A stretch of DNA of 64,000 nucleotides, taken from positions 1,567,068 to 1,631,067 of the forward strand of contig JH720304.1 of assembly GCA_000231825.2 (NCBI GenBank). The letters are read 5' to 3'. The notes under the pieces are model-generated. The model ran no database searches. It was not told where the DNA came from and saw only the letters and a list, made by a program, of their open reading frames with translations. The stretch comes from Tetrahymena elliotti 4EA. Taxonomy: Eukaryota; Ciliophora; Oligohymenophorea; Hymenostomatida; Tetrahymenidae. Position numbers and translations under genes: made by a program. Shown in pieces: positions 12,559 to 24,714 of the stretch (positions are counted from its first letter, which is position 1; each line of letters begins with the position of its first letter).

Positions 12559-13716
12559 TCAAAGCAATATCTATTTTTAAATAATTTATATTAATTTTTA
12601 TTTTTCTTATTAAAATAAATCAATACCACTTTTAGAGCTTATTTTTGGTGGTCCTAAAAAGTTGCAGTAGCCATGTAATAAGAAGCTACATAAGAATGAA
12701 TTTGTGTTTATGAAAATAAAGCTAGAGTAAATACCAAATACAAATGTCATAACACTTAAGGAGACTTTAAATTAAAATATTTTTGATATTTATTTTTAAG
12801 AGATAATAATTTTACAAGCCTTAATGAGTGCTCTAATCCATCCGTGTTTATTCTTATAGAAGAAAATGAGTAAGAAATGACCTTTATAAGTATATAATCA
12901 ATATAAAATCTATTATTTAATATTATAATATTACACAATGAGAAAACTAAAGGAGAGAACCATTAGATATTAAAGTTATTAGATCTTCCAAGTATAATTG
13001 AAAATAGAACTTTAAAAACCCATTCTTCTACAAAAGGAGCCTTTGTTTGTAAAATCAAAGTGGTTTCTAAAAAATATTTTATTTTTAAAAGATTTACTAT
13101 GATAACCTGCTTGGTATAAGAGATGTTTTTGAATATTTCTAAAATCAGTCCAAATTACCCTTTACTCTTTTGAAATTAAATTTAATTGCAGTTTAATAAA
13201 GTATTGAGAGACTTCAATAATTGTTTTTATTTACATAACTCTTGTAAATGACAACACCAAATAGAGTAGAGTTCAACAAAATAGTTAACATTATATTGCA
13301 AGTTTCATCAATTATAGAATTATTGAATCCATTTTTTTTCAAGCTATCTAAAAGAGATCCTTTGCAGTAGAAAGTAAATGTAATAATTGTAAGTATAAAA
13401 GTTACTGCAATAGCAATTAAACTTTTTGTTTTCAATTTTAATTATTCCTTTTTTAGATAGTAAGTTAGCTCTTCTTTCATAGTCATTTCATCAACACTTG
13501 TTCTTCCATCTTCAAGCTTAGCTTTCTTCTTGAATACAACTTTGATTTATTAAATTTTATTTACATTTATTTTAAAATAGACTATGCCTAAATTAGAAAA
13601 TAATGAAAAATAAAAAATAAATTACTGCTCTTTACTAAGTATTTGTATATGTAAGTAACAGAAACTATGCTCAAACCATATGCTACACAGAGCAGCCTTG
13701 AAGATAATTCACTCAT
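12559..13716 (-). CDS. RCE1: CAAX prenyl protease 2 (RCE1 family)
   Basis: About 300 residues from the ATG at 13716 (MSELSSRLLC), with several short introns. RCE1 enzymes sit in the ER membrane and remove the last three residues of prenylated CAAX proteins. Family landmarks appear in the right order. These are hydrophobic segments near the N-terminus; APFVEEWVFK, matching the glutamate pair of the EExxxR motif but with Lys in place of Arg; SPLVFSLCHF, carrying the first catalytic His; then a membrane segment VFGIYSSFIFI; and LLHGYCNFLGPP, carrying the second His and the C-N-x-x-G pattern. The His of the first block is created by splicing. The order and spacing make the assignment firm, although the Lys substitution should be confirmed. 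Confidence 0.8.
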
Positions 13717-14158
13717 AAAATATTTTTTCCTATAATAATTATTTTAGAAACTATAACTCTCTCATAAAATCATAATTTAATTTTTGTATGCTTTTGTACC
13801 TTTTGAATATAATTTAGAGTCCTTTAATTATTTTTCGCGCAGTATTCGTCTTTATGAATATTTAACTCTTTAAAGATAGTCGTTTCTTAAACTTAGATTT
13901 ACTAAAAAAAATTTAGAAAAACTGTATTGAGATATGAATGGAATGAATCAATTTGATTTTGATTAAAAAATTAAATTAATTTGTAAAGAAAAAAATATTC
14001 ATTCTGATTAACAAATATCAATAAATAAATTGCATTATATATATTCATTCATTTTCTACTGAACTTGCAAATTTGAGTAAATACTATACTCAGTAGCTCG
14101 CACTAAGAAAAGCTAAAATAATACTCAAATTAGTAGGACTAAATATTTTGTGAATAAG
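13717..14158. other. Divergent spacer
   Basis: It lies between the starts of the RCE1-like gene (minus) and the MLO-like gene (plus). A short frame from an ATG at 13938 is open to about 14060, but it is A/T-rich and not protein-like. The promoters of both genes are expected here. Confidence 0.4.
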
Positions 14159-16789
14159 ATGAGCTTTAAATATATTTTTGTAGTCTCTATTGTACTTAGT
14201 CTCTTGATCGAATATGCAAGAGGAGAGAGTATTCTTGAAGCTCAACAAAAGATAATTGAAAGAGATTATTAAATTTCGAGGCAATTTACAATGACAAATG
14301 TAGAAAAACAATACGAAAATTTAAAGAGATAACCTAAGTTAATATAGTTCATATAGAGATCATTTTCATAGATATAAAAAAAGGAAGAAACAATTTAAAT
14401 TTATGGGTTTTTCTTCTTCTTAGGCTTTTTAATTGTTTACTTTTTAGCTCTTTCTATCAAAAATCAGATTAAGACTACATTGAAGATGAAATTATTCAGA
14501 TTAATCAACAATATTCTTGGGTAAATTTGAAAACATATTTTTTGTTTGACTATAAATTTATGATGTATGGTCATTTACTCATTCATAAATTAAGATTACA
14601 CATTAATTTTAATAGTGATAATATTTATTTATTATAAAAAGGGATATCTCTATAATATTGTTTGTCTCCTCTCTTATTCTTACTATCAATTTTTATGATG
14701 GTTTTAGTTTCCTAGATAGTTATTTATATTTAGATTCATTATGTATGGCTATAGCTATTTTTTCTATTATATGGCTATTTATGGGTATATACAATATCCT
14801 TGTTAGTCAAACTTAAGCCAAAATATGGCGTGATTATGAAAGATAAATTCCAAATAGAAAAGATATTAAAAACGATTATGAGAATTTGCACATGCTTGTA
14901 AACCATAACCGTTACTATCCAGAAAATAGAATTGAATAGGTAGTTTACACATCTTAGTAGTATACAGAGCTTAAAGTCAAGAGAGATATTTTAGAATATT
15001 TTTTAATGAGGCAGGAATTTATAGCACCTTCTTACTAGCCAACTTGTACAGAAAATTTTCTAAGAGAAGATTTTGACTTTTCTAATTACTTAATAAGGTA
15101 GGTAGATTTATATTTTTTATTTTTCATGAGTTAATTAATTGTTTTATTTATTGTATTTAGGTGCCTAGGAGAGTTGGGAAAATAAGTTTTCAAGATTAAT
15201 CATTATAGCATGTTTATTTTAATTTTATTAATTGGGCTTAGATTATTTTTAAGTTGGCTTGATGAGGATAACGATTTTAGCTTTTACATTATGTCCAGTG
15301 TACCTTTAATGGTTATGTTCTTCTTAATCTTGTTTCTTAGAAAAGTTATGATAAATTATAGAATGCTAGTTAATATTGTAGATAGTCCAGTTGAAGTAAA
15401 ATTTACAGAATTTGAAAAGAATAGAGATCCTATGGCAAATATAGATAGATTGAGGTAGCCCCAATACCTACTAATACCTAATGATTCAGATAGCTAATAT
15501 AATTAGCATGAAAAATTATTTTGGTTTAATAAGCCTTAAATAAGTTTTTAGTTCATTCATATACCTCTTTTTATTTAATCAGTATGGATAATTGATATGC
15601 TCTACGAGTACTACACTCCTAAGATCTATCTTTACTATTTACTATTAAGTTTATCACTAGGATTTACTTTTATAAGTGTATTTATTCTTATTCCAGCACT
15701 CTTCTATTATGTCACAATAGTTACAAATGTAATGAATACAATCTAAATGAATATTTAAATCACATTTTATTATTATTAAAATAGATATAAATGCTCAAAA
15801 AAAAATAAATCATTTAGAAAGTTGTCTTCGATCAAAGAAGATTCAAAGCAAGATAAATAGAAAAATTATCACAGTATCTGCATGATGAAGCTCGTAATTA
15901 AGGTCGTTCTAATGTCTCATTTAGAGAAGCTTACATAGAGAAAAAATAATATGATGACATTAGAGATTCATTTTAATTCCATTAATAATTGGAAGTAATT
16001 CAAATTTTTTATTTTTAAATGATTCCTTATTTTATTTCAATAAACAGAAAAAATAAAAGATTGAATAAGAAAATTAAGAAGAGGAAGAAGAAGGAGATGA
16101 GGAGTCATAATAGAATAAAGAATTAGAAGTTACTCTTGATAAGTTTGTTAGTGTTGTTAGGTAGCTAGGTTCTACTCTTAACTATACTGCATTCAAAATA
16201 TTAGTTAGGCGTTGTGTGGTAAAATAATAAATTCTATTTTAATTTTCTTAAAATTTTTTGATAAATTTTATCAGAATTTATTTGATTATGAATTTATTCA
16301 GTATGACTTTGGTTAATATTTTAAAAATAATTTTTGAAAAAATTAAACATAAAAATAGTCAAAAGAAAAGGGAACTACAGTTACATATGAGAGTTTTGTA
16401 AAATATTTAAAAGAAAAGCAAGCATTCTTCGGAGTAGATGCTAATGAATTTATTTAACTTTTGTTTACTGAAGTTTTCAATGAAAGTGTAAGATAAGAAA
16501 ATAAATAATTAATTAGTGAAAAGAGATTAAGGTAAAAAATATTCAACTAAAATATCATTAAATTAATATTTTTAAATAAATAATAAGGAAAATATTAAAG
16601 TAAAGTAAAGTGTTTGCAGCAAATGCAGAGATAGATGATATTATAGAAGAAGTAAATTTTAATTTTATCTAAATATTTCTGATAATTATTTCAATTCAGG
16701 TTAATTATCTGCATTCGGATGGAGTCAATATATCTATACCTATATTAGTTGATTATATCACAGATACAGTAGAATGCTATCCTAAATGA
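14159..16789 (+). CDS. MLO-family multi-pass membrane protein
   Basis: About 690 residues from the ATG at 14159 (MSFKYIFVVSIVLSLLIEYA, which can serve as the first membrane segment). Seven or eight hydrophobic segments follow. MLO signatures are clear: a FDFSNYLIRCLGEL block before a membrane segment, IMSSVPLMVMFFLILFLRKV, and KLFWFNKPQISFQFIHIPLF, which corresponds to the family's FWF-x-R/K-P...IH block. After the last membrane segment comes a basic amphipathic stretch (QIIQKVVFDQRRFKARQIEK) where plant MLO proteins bind calmodulin. The remaining C-terminus is acidic and may contain EF-hand-like helices. Introns include 14520-14641, one before ATATAAATGCTC near 15790, and a 140-nt one near 16220-16358. 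MLO is best known from plants, so its occurrence here is notable. Its function in ciliates is unknown. Confidence 0.75.
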
Positions 16790-17231
16790 TTTTAAATTAT
16801 TTTGTTGTTAGTGTTTATCAATTAAATTAAATCTGAAAATTTTGAATCACAGAATTATTTGTTTATCGTTTAATAATTATATTTGTTTTCCATTTTATTT
16901 TAACAAACATACTTTAAATCTTTTGAATATATTGAACTAAATTACCAACTATATAGAGCAATATTTTATTACTAATTCGACATCTAATGACGAATTATTC
17001 AGAAAGTGGTTTTAAATGTTTCTGAAACATGCTTGAACTTTATTAAAATTTTGGGAATTTTCCAAAGAAAAGTGGTATCAGATAGGAATATTTGAAGAAG
17101 AAATAAAGAACTTGACTGCTGTTAAAAAGGATATCTTATTTTATCAAATTATAATTATTTAATTAATAAAAGCAATAAAAACATCCCTTTCGTTTTTAAT
17201 TTCTAAATTTTAATAGCAAATATTAGCAAAA
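16790..17231. other. Spacer upstream of the SOD gene
   Basis: A/T-rich sequence between two co-directional genes. It includes the 3' end of the MLO-like gene and the promoter side of the SOD gene. No coding frame was accepted. Confidence 0.45.
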
Positions 17232-18084
17232 ATGCTGAACACAGTTGTAAAGAGATTATTCTCATACAAGACCACCATTCCTGCCACTTTACCTTAGTTA
17301 AAGTATGAATATACTGAATTAGAACCTGTCTTAACTGCCAACCTTTTAAAGTTCCACCATGGCAAACATCACCAAGCTTACGTTAACAACTTAAATGCCA
17401 TCTCTGAATAAATCGCTGAAGCTTAAAAGAAGAATGATGTCCACAAGATTGCTTAATTATAATCTGGTTTAAGATTTAACTTGGGTGGTCATATCAACCA
17501 CGCCATTTACTGGGATAACCTTGCTCCCGTTGCCAGAGGTGGTGGTGTTTTACCTGATTAAAGCTCTCCTCTCACCAAGGCCATCTAAGAAAAGTGGGGT
17601 TCATATGAAAATTTCATCTAAATTTTCAACGGCCGTACTGCTGCCATCCAAGTAATTCAACTATTTAAGCTTAATAAAGAAAATTTATAAATAAAACTTC
17701 TTAATTTTTAGTAGTTTTATATGAAGAATATTTTAAAATGTATTTTAATAAAAAAAGGGTTCTGGTTGGGGTTGGCTCGGTTACGACACTGTCAACAAAA
17801 GTTTGAAGTTGTTCGAATTGGGTAACTAAGAATTGCCTGAATGGAATAGCATCGTTCCTCTTTTGAGTAATACATCAATTATTCTCACAATTTAAAATGA
17901 TTTCCTATTTGAAAAATGCAATGTTATTTCATTTTTATAATTTTATAAAATAGCCATCGATGTTTGGGAACATGCTTACTACTTAGACTATCAAAACTTA
18001 AGACCTAAATACTTAACTGAAATCTGGAAGGTTGTTAACTGGAAAGAAGTTGAAAGAAGATATCTTGAAGCCATTAAAGCTTGA
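17232..18084 (+). CDS. SOD2: Mitochondrial-type manganese superoxide dismutase
   Basis: Three exons (introns 17652-17757 and 17867-17953) give about 219 residues. The enzyme converts superoxide to oxygen and hydrogen peroxide. Metal ligands are recognisable: His in [12 protein letters not shown], His in [12 protein letters not shown], and Asp and His in IDVWEHAYY. The glutamine of [13 protein letters not shown] is the Mn-type second-sphere residue. The N-terminus ([15 protein letters not shown]) has basic and hydroxylated residues and no acidic ones, fitting a mitochondrial presequence. Codon use is much stricter than in the neighbours, with many C-ending codons such as GCC, AAC and ATC, as expected for a highly expressed gene. 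The start was chosen for the presequence and the match to family length. Confidence 0.93.
17652..17757 (+). other. Intron 1 of the SOD gene
   Basis: GTAATTCAAC...AAAAAAG, removed in phase between Gln and Gly of the conserved [13 protein letters not shown] motif. Confidence 0.85.
17867..17953 (+). other. Intron 2 of the SOD gene
   Basis: GTAATACATC...AAAATAG. Its removal joins PLL to [10 protein letters not shown], the conserved metal-ligand block. Confidence 0.85.
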
Positions 18085-18488
18085 TCTAAATAAATTAATT
18101 TATTAAGAAATACTCAAAAAACTTTGTTTTTTATGCTACATTTTTTATACAAGTTATTATTTGCATTAAATTTTAACTTAATTTCCAAAAAATAAAAAAA
18201 TTCACTTTTATATACATAATAAATGAAATAATTTTATTTATTTTTAAACAATAAAATATTTTGAATAAAAAATAAATGATAGTTTATATAAAGGTATTTT
18301 TATTTACAGAAAGTTTATGTGTTGATTTAAAATAGCCATAGAATAAAAGAAGATATCTTATTTTGATTCAATAACTCTAATATAAGTATTTTATCAAAAT
18401 CTTAAATTTCAATTTTTGTAGAAATTGTAGTTGTATTAAAGATAAAAAAATATCTAAATTTAAAAAAAATTATAAACCAATTATTAAA
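18085..18488. other. Spacer downstream of SOD
   Basis: Very A/T-rich, with no protein-like frame. It holds the SOD 3' region and the upstream region of the next plus-strand gene. Confidence 0.45.
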
Positions 18489-20041
18489 ATGTAGGAATTA
18501 TCATAAGTATAGCAATCAAATACTTTAATATTAGTTAATGATTATGTAGATGCTCTTAGATTAGTTAAGTGTATTTAAGCCATCATTTTTTATTAGCTAA
18601 AACTAATTCTAATTCATTAAATTATAATATAAAGGTATCATTCCATATTATGAAGGTAAAAACATGGAATTAAATGAAGAAATAAAAGCAAAGCTGCAAT
18701 CTGAATGGGCTCCAGAATAAAAAAGTCTATTAAAACTAGAGAATAAAATGTAAATAAGAGATTTAATAGGAGATATAATAAAATTTATATCATTTAATAG
18801 GGAAATGTTAACTAAATATTATCTTGCTAAGACTCATATTTATATTTTGAAATATGATGATGCAATTTAAGATAGTGAGATAGTCTTAGATACTAAAAAA
18901 AAGAATTTAAAATTCGATTCTATATTCTATCATGTGACTGCCTTGGGTCCTAAACAAGTAAATACATTTATAATATTAAATTTATTAATGGTAATTCTGT
19001 ATTTTAAAATTAAAGATATATGGACATGATAAGTTTTGTCAAGTAGCAGATAAGTTCAATCTTACTTTCTAACCTTAAATTTAAACTTTAGTTTATTAAA
19101 AGTCTGATGAATTTGAGATCGATATTGAATACATAGTAATTTTATATTTGATTTGTTTAATTCTATTAAAATTGCCTTTCTTTTTTTTCTAATTTAGATA
19201 AAATAAGAAGAAGAACTTGAAAGTTTTACAGAAAGTGTTTATGAAGATTTTAAGAAATTAAGTGAATAAGATAAAATAGTTAAGCCAAGAGCTAAATCAA
19301 TGCTTGAGGAAACAGAGGGTATTGCTAGAATAATTGACATTTTAGAGTCAAATGTTTGGACTGATTCTGTAAAACTCTTTGATTAAATAACAAAATATTA
19401 ATAAATGCTAATAATAATAGGAAATGTTTAAGTAAGAAAAAAAGTTAAATCAAGAATAACAGCAAACTAAACTAAATATACATCTACCTACATATGAAAA
19501 GAATAAAGATATTCGTGAAAAGTATGAAACTTATGGTGATGATGAAGATGAAGAAATAGATGATTATAAATAAAAGAAGGAGTAAAAGGGAAATACCATA
19601 AATGAAATTAATGAATAAAAAGATAAAAAATTGAAAGAAAGTAATGAAGCTTAAGAATAAAAATAAAAAAAAGAAATAAATGATAAAAAGAAAGAAGTAT
19701 TGGAAAATGAAAACTAGAAAAACAGTGCATAGAATGAAGAAAGTTAATAGAAAGACCAACCTGAAAAAAATATATCAGAATAAAAAACAGAAAACTAAAA
19801 GTAAGAAGAAAAAAAAGTAAAGGAATAGAAAAAAAAATATACTAATGATGATGATGAAGAAATTTAAGAGAGTACTTTTAATGATTTTGTTAAAATTCTT
19901 TAATAAATGAAAGGAATCAAAGATAACTCTTAATAATTACCAGATGAAAAAAGAAAAGAGAATGCAGAAAAGTTTATTTTAAACTTAATGTAAACATTAG
20001 GTCTTGATGAAGAAAGTGATGATGGTGATAATGAAAATTGA
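18489..20041 (+). CDS. Acidic, charged protein with a helical N-terminal half
   Basis: About 435 residues from the ATG at 18489 (MQELSQVQQSNTL) to TGA at 20041, with about four introns. One of these (about 19370-19421) restores the frame between WTDS and EMFKQEK. The N-terminal half is helical and includes a TPR-like pair of helices (YYLAKTHIYILKYDDAIQDS), but I would not claim a TPR domain from this alone. The C-terminal half is a long Lys/Glu/Gln-rich region ending in an acidic Asp/Glu tail (LGLDEESDDGDNEN). Nothing identifies its function. The composition suggests a soluble, probably elongated protein. Confidence 0.6.
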
Positions 20042-20421
20042 AATTTCAAATCATTAATAATAATTCAAAATATACAATATTTTATACAAAAATAATTTAA
20101 ATTTATAACATCTACATATCTATGATAAAAAAAGTAATAAACTATAAAAATATTTTTAAATATAACTTAGTAATAATGAATGTACTTTTATCATTTTCAA
20201 AATTTTCAAAGATTACAGTATTTAAGAATAATCATTTAATATTATAGATAACACAAAAATATATCTATCTTATATTTTTATTTTTGGATCCTATCTATTT
20301 CAGGCTTATTTTAATGAATTAATTAAATAAAAAATATTAAAATTTAAAGGAATAATTACCCAAAATAAAAGCATTAACTAGTTAATATTTTATGATTTAT
20401 ATACAATGATAATTTAAAAAA
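20042..20421. other. Convergent 3' spacer
   Basis: Lies between the stops of the acidic protein gene and the coiled-coil gene. A/T-rich, with no gene seen. Confidence 0.5.
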
Positions 20422-22343
20422 TCAATATTAAATGAGTTAATGTTGCAATAAGTCTTGTTATTATTCTTATAATAATTGCTTTCTTATTGAATAGAGCTTT
20501 TCTTCTACCCACTTATACCACTATTATTTTAGAAGAAATAAATTAAATTTTAAATCAATATATATTAATTACTTTATGATAGGGAATGTATTATTCTAAA
20601 ACTTGTTTATAATAGATAGAGCAATCCAAAGCTAATATATCATCTAGGTAGGGAGAGTTTAGCTTTACACATTGAGATGTTAGCATGAAAAATTCCTTTA
20701 TTAAATACAGATTATTAAAATTTAAATAATTTAATTTTTTATTACTTCATAAGGATCTCTTCTAATGGGCTATGGCTTGCTGGCAGTTACTTTTCCTGTA
20801 GTTTTCAAATTATTTGCATCCAGCTTAATCTTATCTTTAGAATTAGATCTAGCTCTAGGAGAATTACGGGTGACATTAGCATTTTCATTAAACATTTCAC
20901 CATCCTTAAATTCTTTCAATTCAGAAAGTAAATTTCCATGTGCTTAAAGGAAAATTTGCATGCTATTTTTCTTATTATCGGTTTCTAATATAAAATTTTG
21001 ATTCATTAAATTATTTTTTTTTTATATTATAATAATTACCTTTATTTTATATGTTATTTTAACTACTTTAAGTATTAGCATTAGAAATTGTAGTTGAAGT
21101 TGAAGAAGGTGTCTAATTACCACTTCCTCTATTGTCAAGTAAGCCAGGCTCATCTGAAGATTTTAAGTCATTAAACAATTATTATGCAATTAAGTCAGCT
21201 TTGGTAATGCTTCTAGGTGATGAAACAGAATTTTAGGTTCCCTTATTAACTAAAGAAGCTATATCTCTTTCTAATGCATTATTTTATTTTTTCAACTCCT
21301 CAATTTCTTTTATTTAAATGCTAACTAATTCTTCCAGTTATTAAATCCTAGATTTTTGCTCTTTAACTTTGAACTCCAAGTTTTTAATTACATTCTTTTG
21401 GTCTGAATAATAAATGAAATTACTATTGTTTTTTTCAAAAAATAAGCTAAAATACTTTTGTTCTCATATTCAACTTTCTCCATGCTCTTGATTTGCTTTT
21501 CGTAAGTCTTTGTTAAATTACTAAATTCATCTCTTAATTGCTTATTATCAGTCTTTTATTGGCTAAGTTGACTTTTGAGGTCTGTGTTTTCTTGCTAATG
21601 AAGTAAAAGATTTTATCTTAGGTTCTCCAAATCCTCAGGTTTCTATTAAACAATTTATTTAATTAAGTACAATTTAGATATTATCTTGTAATTACTCCCA
21701 TTTTTTGAGATTGGCTTCTGAGTTTTTAAAGCTCTTTTTTTATATTTTCATATGCTTTTTAGTTGCTATTTGATTCGCTTTCAATTAATGCTAAGGTATC
21801 TTGAAGTCTGTTATTTTTTTCAAGTTATTCATGATACAATCTCTTTATTTTTAGTGGAATATTTAAACATGCTTTTCAAAGTTTCAAATAGAATTTACTT
21901 AATATTCGTGGACACTCTACTTATGAAACTCTATTTATGTTTCGCAATCATAAATTTATTGCTAAAGATTCTCCATTTCATTTTATTTTTCCTAAATATT
22001 TTCTTATCCTCTTTCTAAAAGATAATCTAAAATAATATTGAAAAAGCATTAATAATCAATTAGAATAGAAATTTTAATTACATCCTAGCTATATCAATGT
22101 CTTAATCTACTCTTCGTTTTCATTAATAATTTATAAAAGCTCTATAATTTCATCTATTAAAATTAAAATCAAAGTATCAAATACATATAAATTACCTTAA
22201 AAAATCTAAAAAAGCTTACCCTAAAGGTTCTCTTTATGACCTCCTGAATTTATTCTTCTTTCTATAAATGGAGTGGCTAATTCTTCTATTGTTTTTTTTA
22301 GAAAATTTCGTATGAAATTTTCGTCATAAACTATTTCTGACAT
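20422..22343 (-). CDS. Coiled-coil protein
   Basis: About 520 residues from the ATG at 22343 (MSEIVYDENFIRNFLKKTIE), with roughly seven introns of about 50 nt that all join in phase. After a short helical N-terminal domain, a long coiled coil rich in Gln, Glu, Lys and Leu extends over about 250 residues (for example ENLQQQIYDCETQIEFHKQS). A Ser/Thr/Asn-rich linker with SSPRS and NSPRARSNSKDK follows, possibly phosphorylated. The C-terminus is a compact aromatic segment (YIPYHKWYKWVEEKLYSIRK). The layout resembles cytoskeletal or basal-body scaffold proteins, but no family was recognised. Confidence 0.65.
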
Positions 22344-23276
22344 ACCTTTATTAATGATTAATTAAATCAATATTTTTTAATAAATTATTAATTAAATTAT
22401 CAAAAAGTTAAGTAAGTTAATCAAAAATATAAAAATTTCGAGAAGAATTCAAACGTTCATAGATAATTGCAAACACAATACCAAATGTACAAAAATATTA
22501 CTCACCAATATTAAAAATATCGATTTCAATTATATTGCAAATTGTGTTTGCAAAAAGTATCTATCTTTGTTTATTATTAATTAGCAAATATAAGATGATT
22601 TTTTCCAATTCTGTTGCTGATGTGATTATTTTTGCCTAATTAAAATTACCACAATCAATTATTTCGAAATTAAAATATATTTTCTCAATAATTATTTCCA
22701 TTCAGTTTATTTTATTTTGTAAATTATGTATGTAATTAGGATATTGAATTATCGAATTTAGAATCAACAATTATTATTGAAGAAATAAAAAATTCTATGA
22801 AAAATAACATAAATTTCTCTTAAAAATTAATCTAAATTTTTTCAAAATCTTTTTTGACTAAAATTTGATCTATAAAAAATATGTACAATACCAAAGACAA
22901 GTAACTTAAGCAATATTTCTACATCATTAATTTTACTTGTGTAATAAAGAAATTTGAAAGATAAAAACAAAGTGCTTAAAATTAAAAATTTGTTTTTCTT
23001 AGAAATATAATCCAAAATTATAACTTTCACAATTCAACAGATGATTTTTCTAATTTATTTTTAAAAATTTTTTAAGATATTTAGCATATTTTTAAACAAT
23101 AAATTTTGATCATAAAATAAATAATAGATTTAATTATTTCCTTTTGCAAAAAGAATTTATTATATTTTTTTAACTAAAATCAAAGAAAATTCAATTTAAT
23201 TTTATCAAAATATTGAGAGTCTTATTAATTTTAGAAGTAAAAAATATCATTTTAAAATAAATTGAAAACAAAATCA
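22344..23276. other. Long A/T-rich spacer with an inverted repeat
   Basis: No gene accepted. Two short frames near 22640-23040 are open by chance only. The spacer holds a 13-bp perfect inverted repeat (22467-22479 and 22541-22553) close to the start of the coiled-coil gene. Confidence 0.45.
22467..22553. repeat. 13-bp inverted repeat
   Basis: TTGCAAACACAAT at 22467-22479 is the exact reverse complement of ATTGTGTTTGCAA at 22541-22553. The arms are separated by 61 bp. They lie 120-210 bp upstream of the minus-strand coiled-coil gene start, so a protein-binding role is possible. Confidence 0.7.
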
Positions 23277-24714
23277 TCAAATTTCGTAATTAAATTAGTG
23301 TTTTTTAAAAATTAATTTTATTGCTTGTTAGAAGTCTTTGACTATATAATCGCTATTATGCTTTTCCCCTTATTTATTTTAGCCTTATCTTAAAAAATAT
23401 TAAATAATTAAAATAAATTAATGAAATGTGCAATAATTTACTTAACTAAAATAGTTTTCCATCCCATTTCTTTTGCTCCCAAAATATCTTAATTGTAATT
23501 ATCTCCAATCATATAAATTTAACCAGCTTAATATTTTTATTCATCAATAAGTTCAAGAGCCTTTTGTACTTTTTATATTTTTTAATTTAAAATAATTAAT
23601 TATAGATAACTTAAATACTTTTCAACTTTTTATTTAATATTAGTGTTTTTATGTTATAAAGTTTAAATAAGAAATATTACAAGCAATTTCAAAAGCAGAT
23701 CTTTGTGGTTTACCAAATGTTTTAAATGTATTTTTAGGAATTGGTTTATGATGCATTAACTAATAGCATTAATCAATAGCTAATTAAAGCATACCAGAAC
23801 CAACTTTTGGGAGCTGGCCCTTTTCTCTATAAATAATTGTATTGCTGCTAACAAAAATTTAGATTGTTTTTTCTGGTGCAGGGTTAGGTAATACTTAAGC
23901 TATTTTACCATCAGTTGTAGTCAATAAATCACAAATAATCTAAACACATTCTTCCCATTTTACTACTTCTCCTAAAATAAAAACAGCATTAATTTAGAGA
24001 GGCTCATGTAAGTTAATTTCGCTGAGATTTAATCTTTCTTTAAATAAATTTAAAATATTTACTAACATTTTATTAAACTTAATAGAAGTAAAATATTGTT
24101 AGTATAAATTTCAATCAAAGTTCTCCTTTTCATGTCTTATAAACAAATACAAATGTTTTTTTTGTATTTTTAAAAATATTAAGCTAACAATAAATATCTA
24201 ATCTTTTACTTTAAATTTTTTAACGAGTTGGTTCAATATCTGCATAACTTCTTTTAGAAATAGGCACTAAAAAAGGAAAAAGTGCAGCATATTCTTCCAA
24301 AGTAATAAAATTTGTTATTCCAGAATCTTTCAAAAATATATGATCACTGTCAATTCCAGCAACAAGAATAAGTTTGTCTTTAAATTATTATAAGTGTGGC
24401 TTAATTGCAGTATAGTTCATAACTAGTTAGTTTGGCGTAAGCATTTCATATGAGTTTAATAAACCTAATTATTAATTAAGGATTCCTATTCTCTGTTACT
24501 CAATTTAATTATTGTATTAATTATTTGTTAATAATATAAATGGCAACTAAGACTTTAATTCATTAGCATATTAAACTGGATGTAGTTAACCTAAAGGTTT
24601 TCTCACTTATTTAAGAGCTTCATGTACTCCAAGCATAGCTTTTTATTCTTGAATTAAAACACCATCAATGTCTGAAATAATAATCGGTAATATCTTCTTT
24701 AAACTTCTATTCAT
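23277..24714 (-). CDS. HAD-superfamily hydrolase, HDHD5/CECR5 type
   Basis: About 415 residues from the ATG at 24714 (MNRSLKKILPIIISDIDGVL). HAD motif I is SDIDGVL, with the nucleophile Asp and the D-x-D pair. Motif II is in PFILLTNN. Near the C-terminus come TFGKPQRSAFEIA, with the motif III Lys, and YMIGDNYNQDILGAKEMGWK, with motif IV acidic residues. The spacing and cap position fit subfamily IIA, and the LPKVGSGMLQLAID block is typical of HDHD5/CECR5-like members. Several short introns occur, including one before the final exon (Q-G-Q-N-K...). Substrate unknown. An organellar location is possible from family knowledge, but no clear presequence is visible. Confidence 0.78.

Noticed and set aside
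19484..19759. Long minus-strand hydrophobic standard-code frame
   Set aside because: It is the antisense of the Lys/Glu-rich region of the acidic protein gene. A/T-rich Lys/Glu codons always give Phe/Ile/Leu-rich antisense text.
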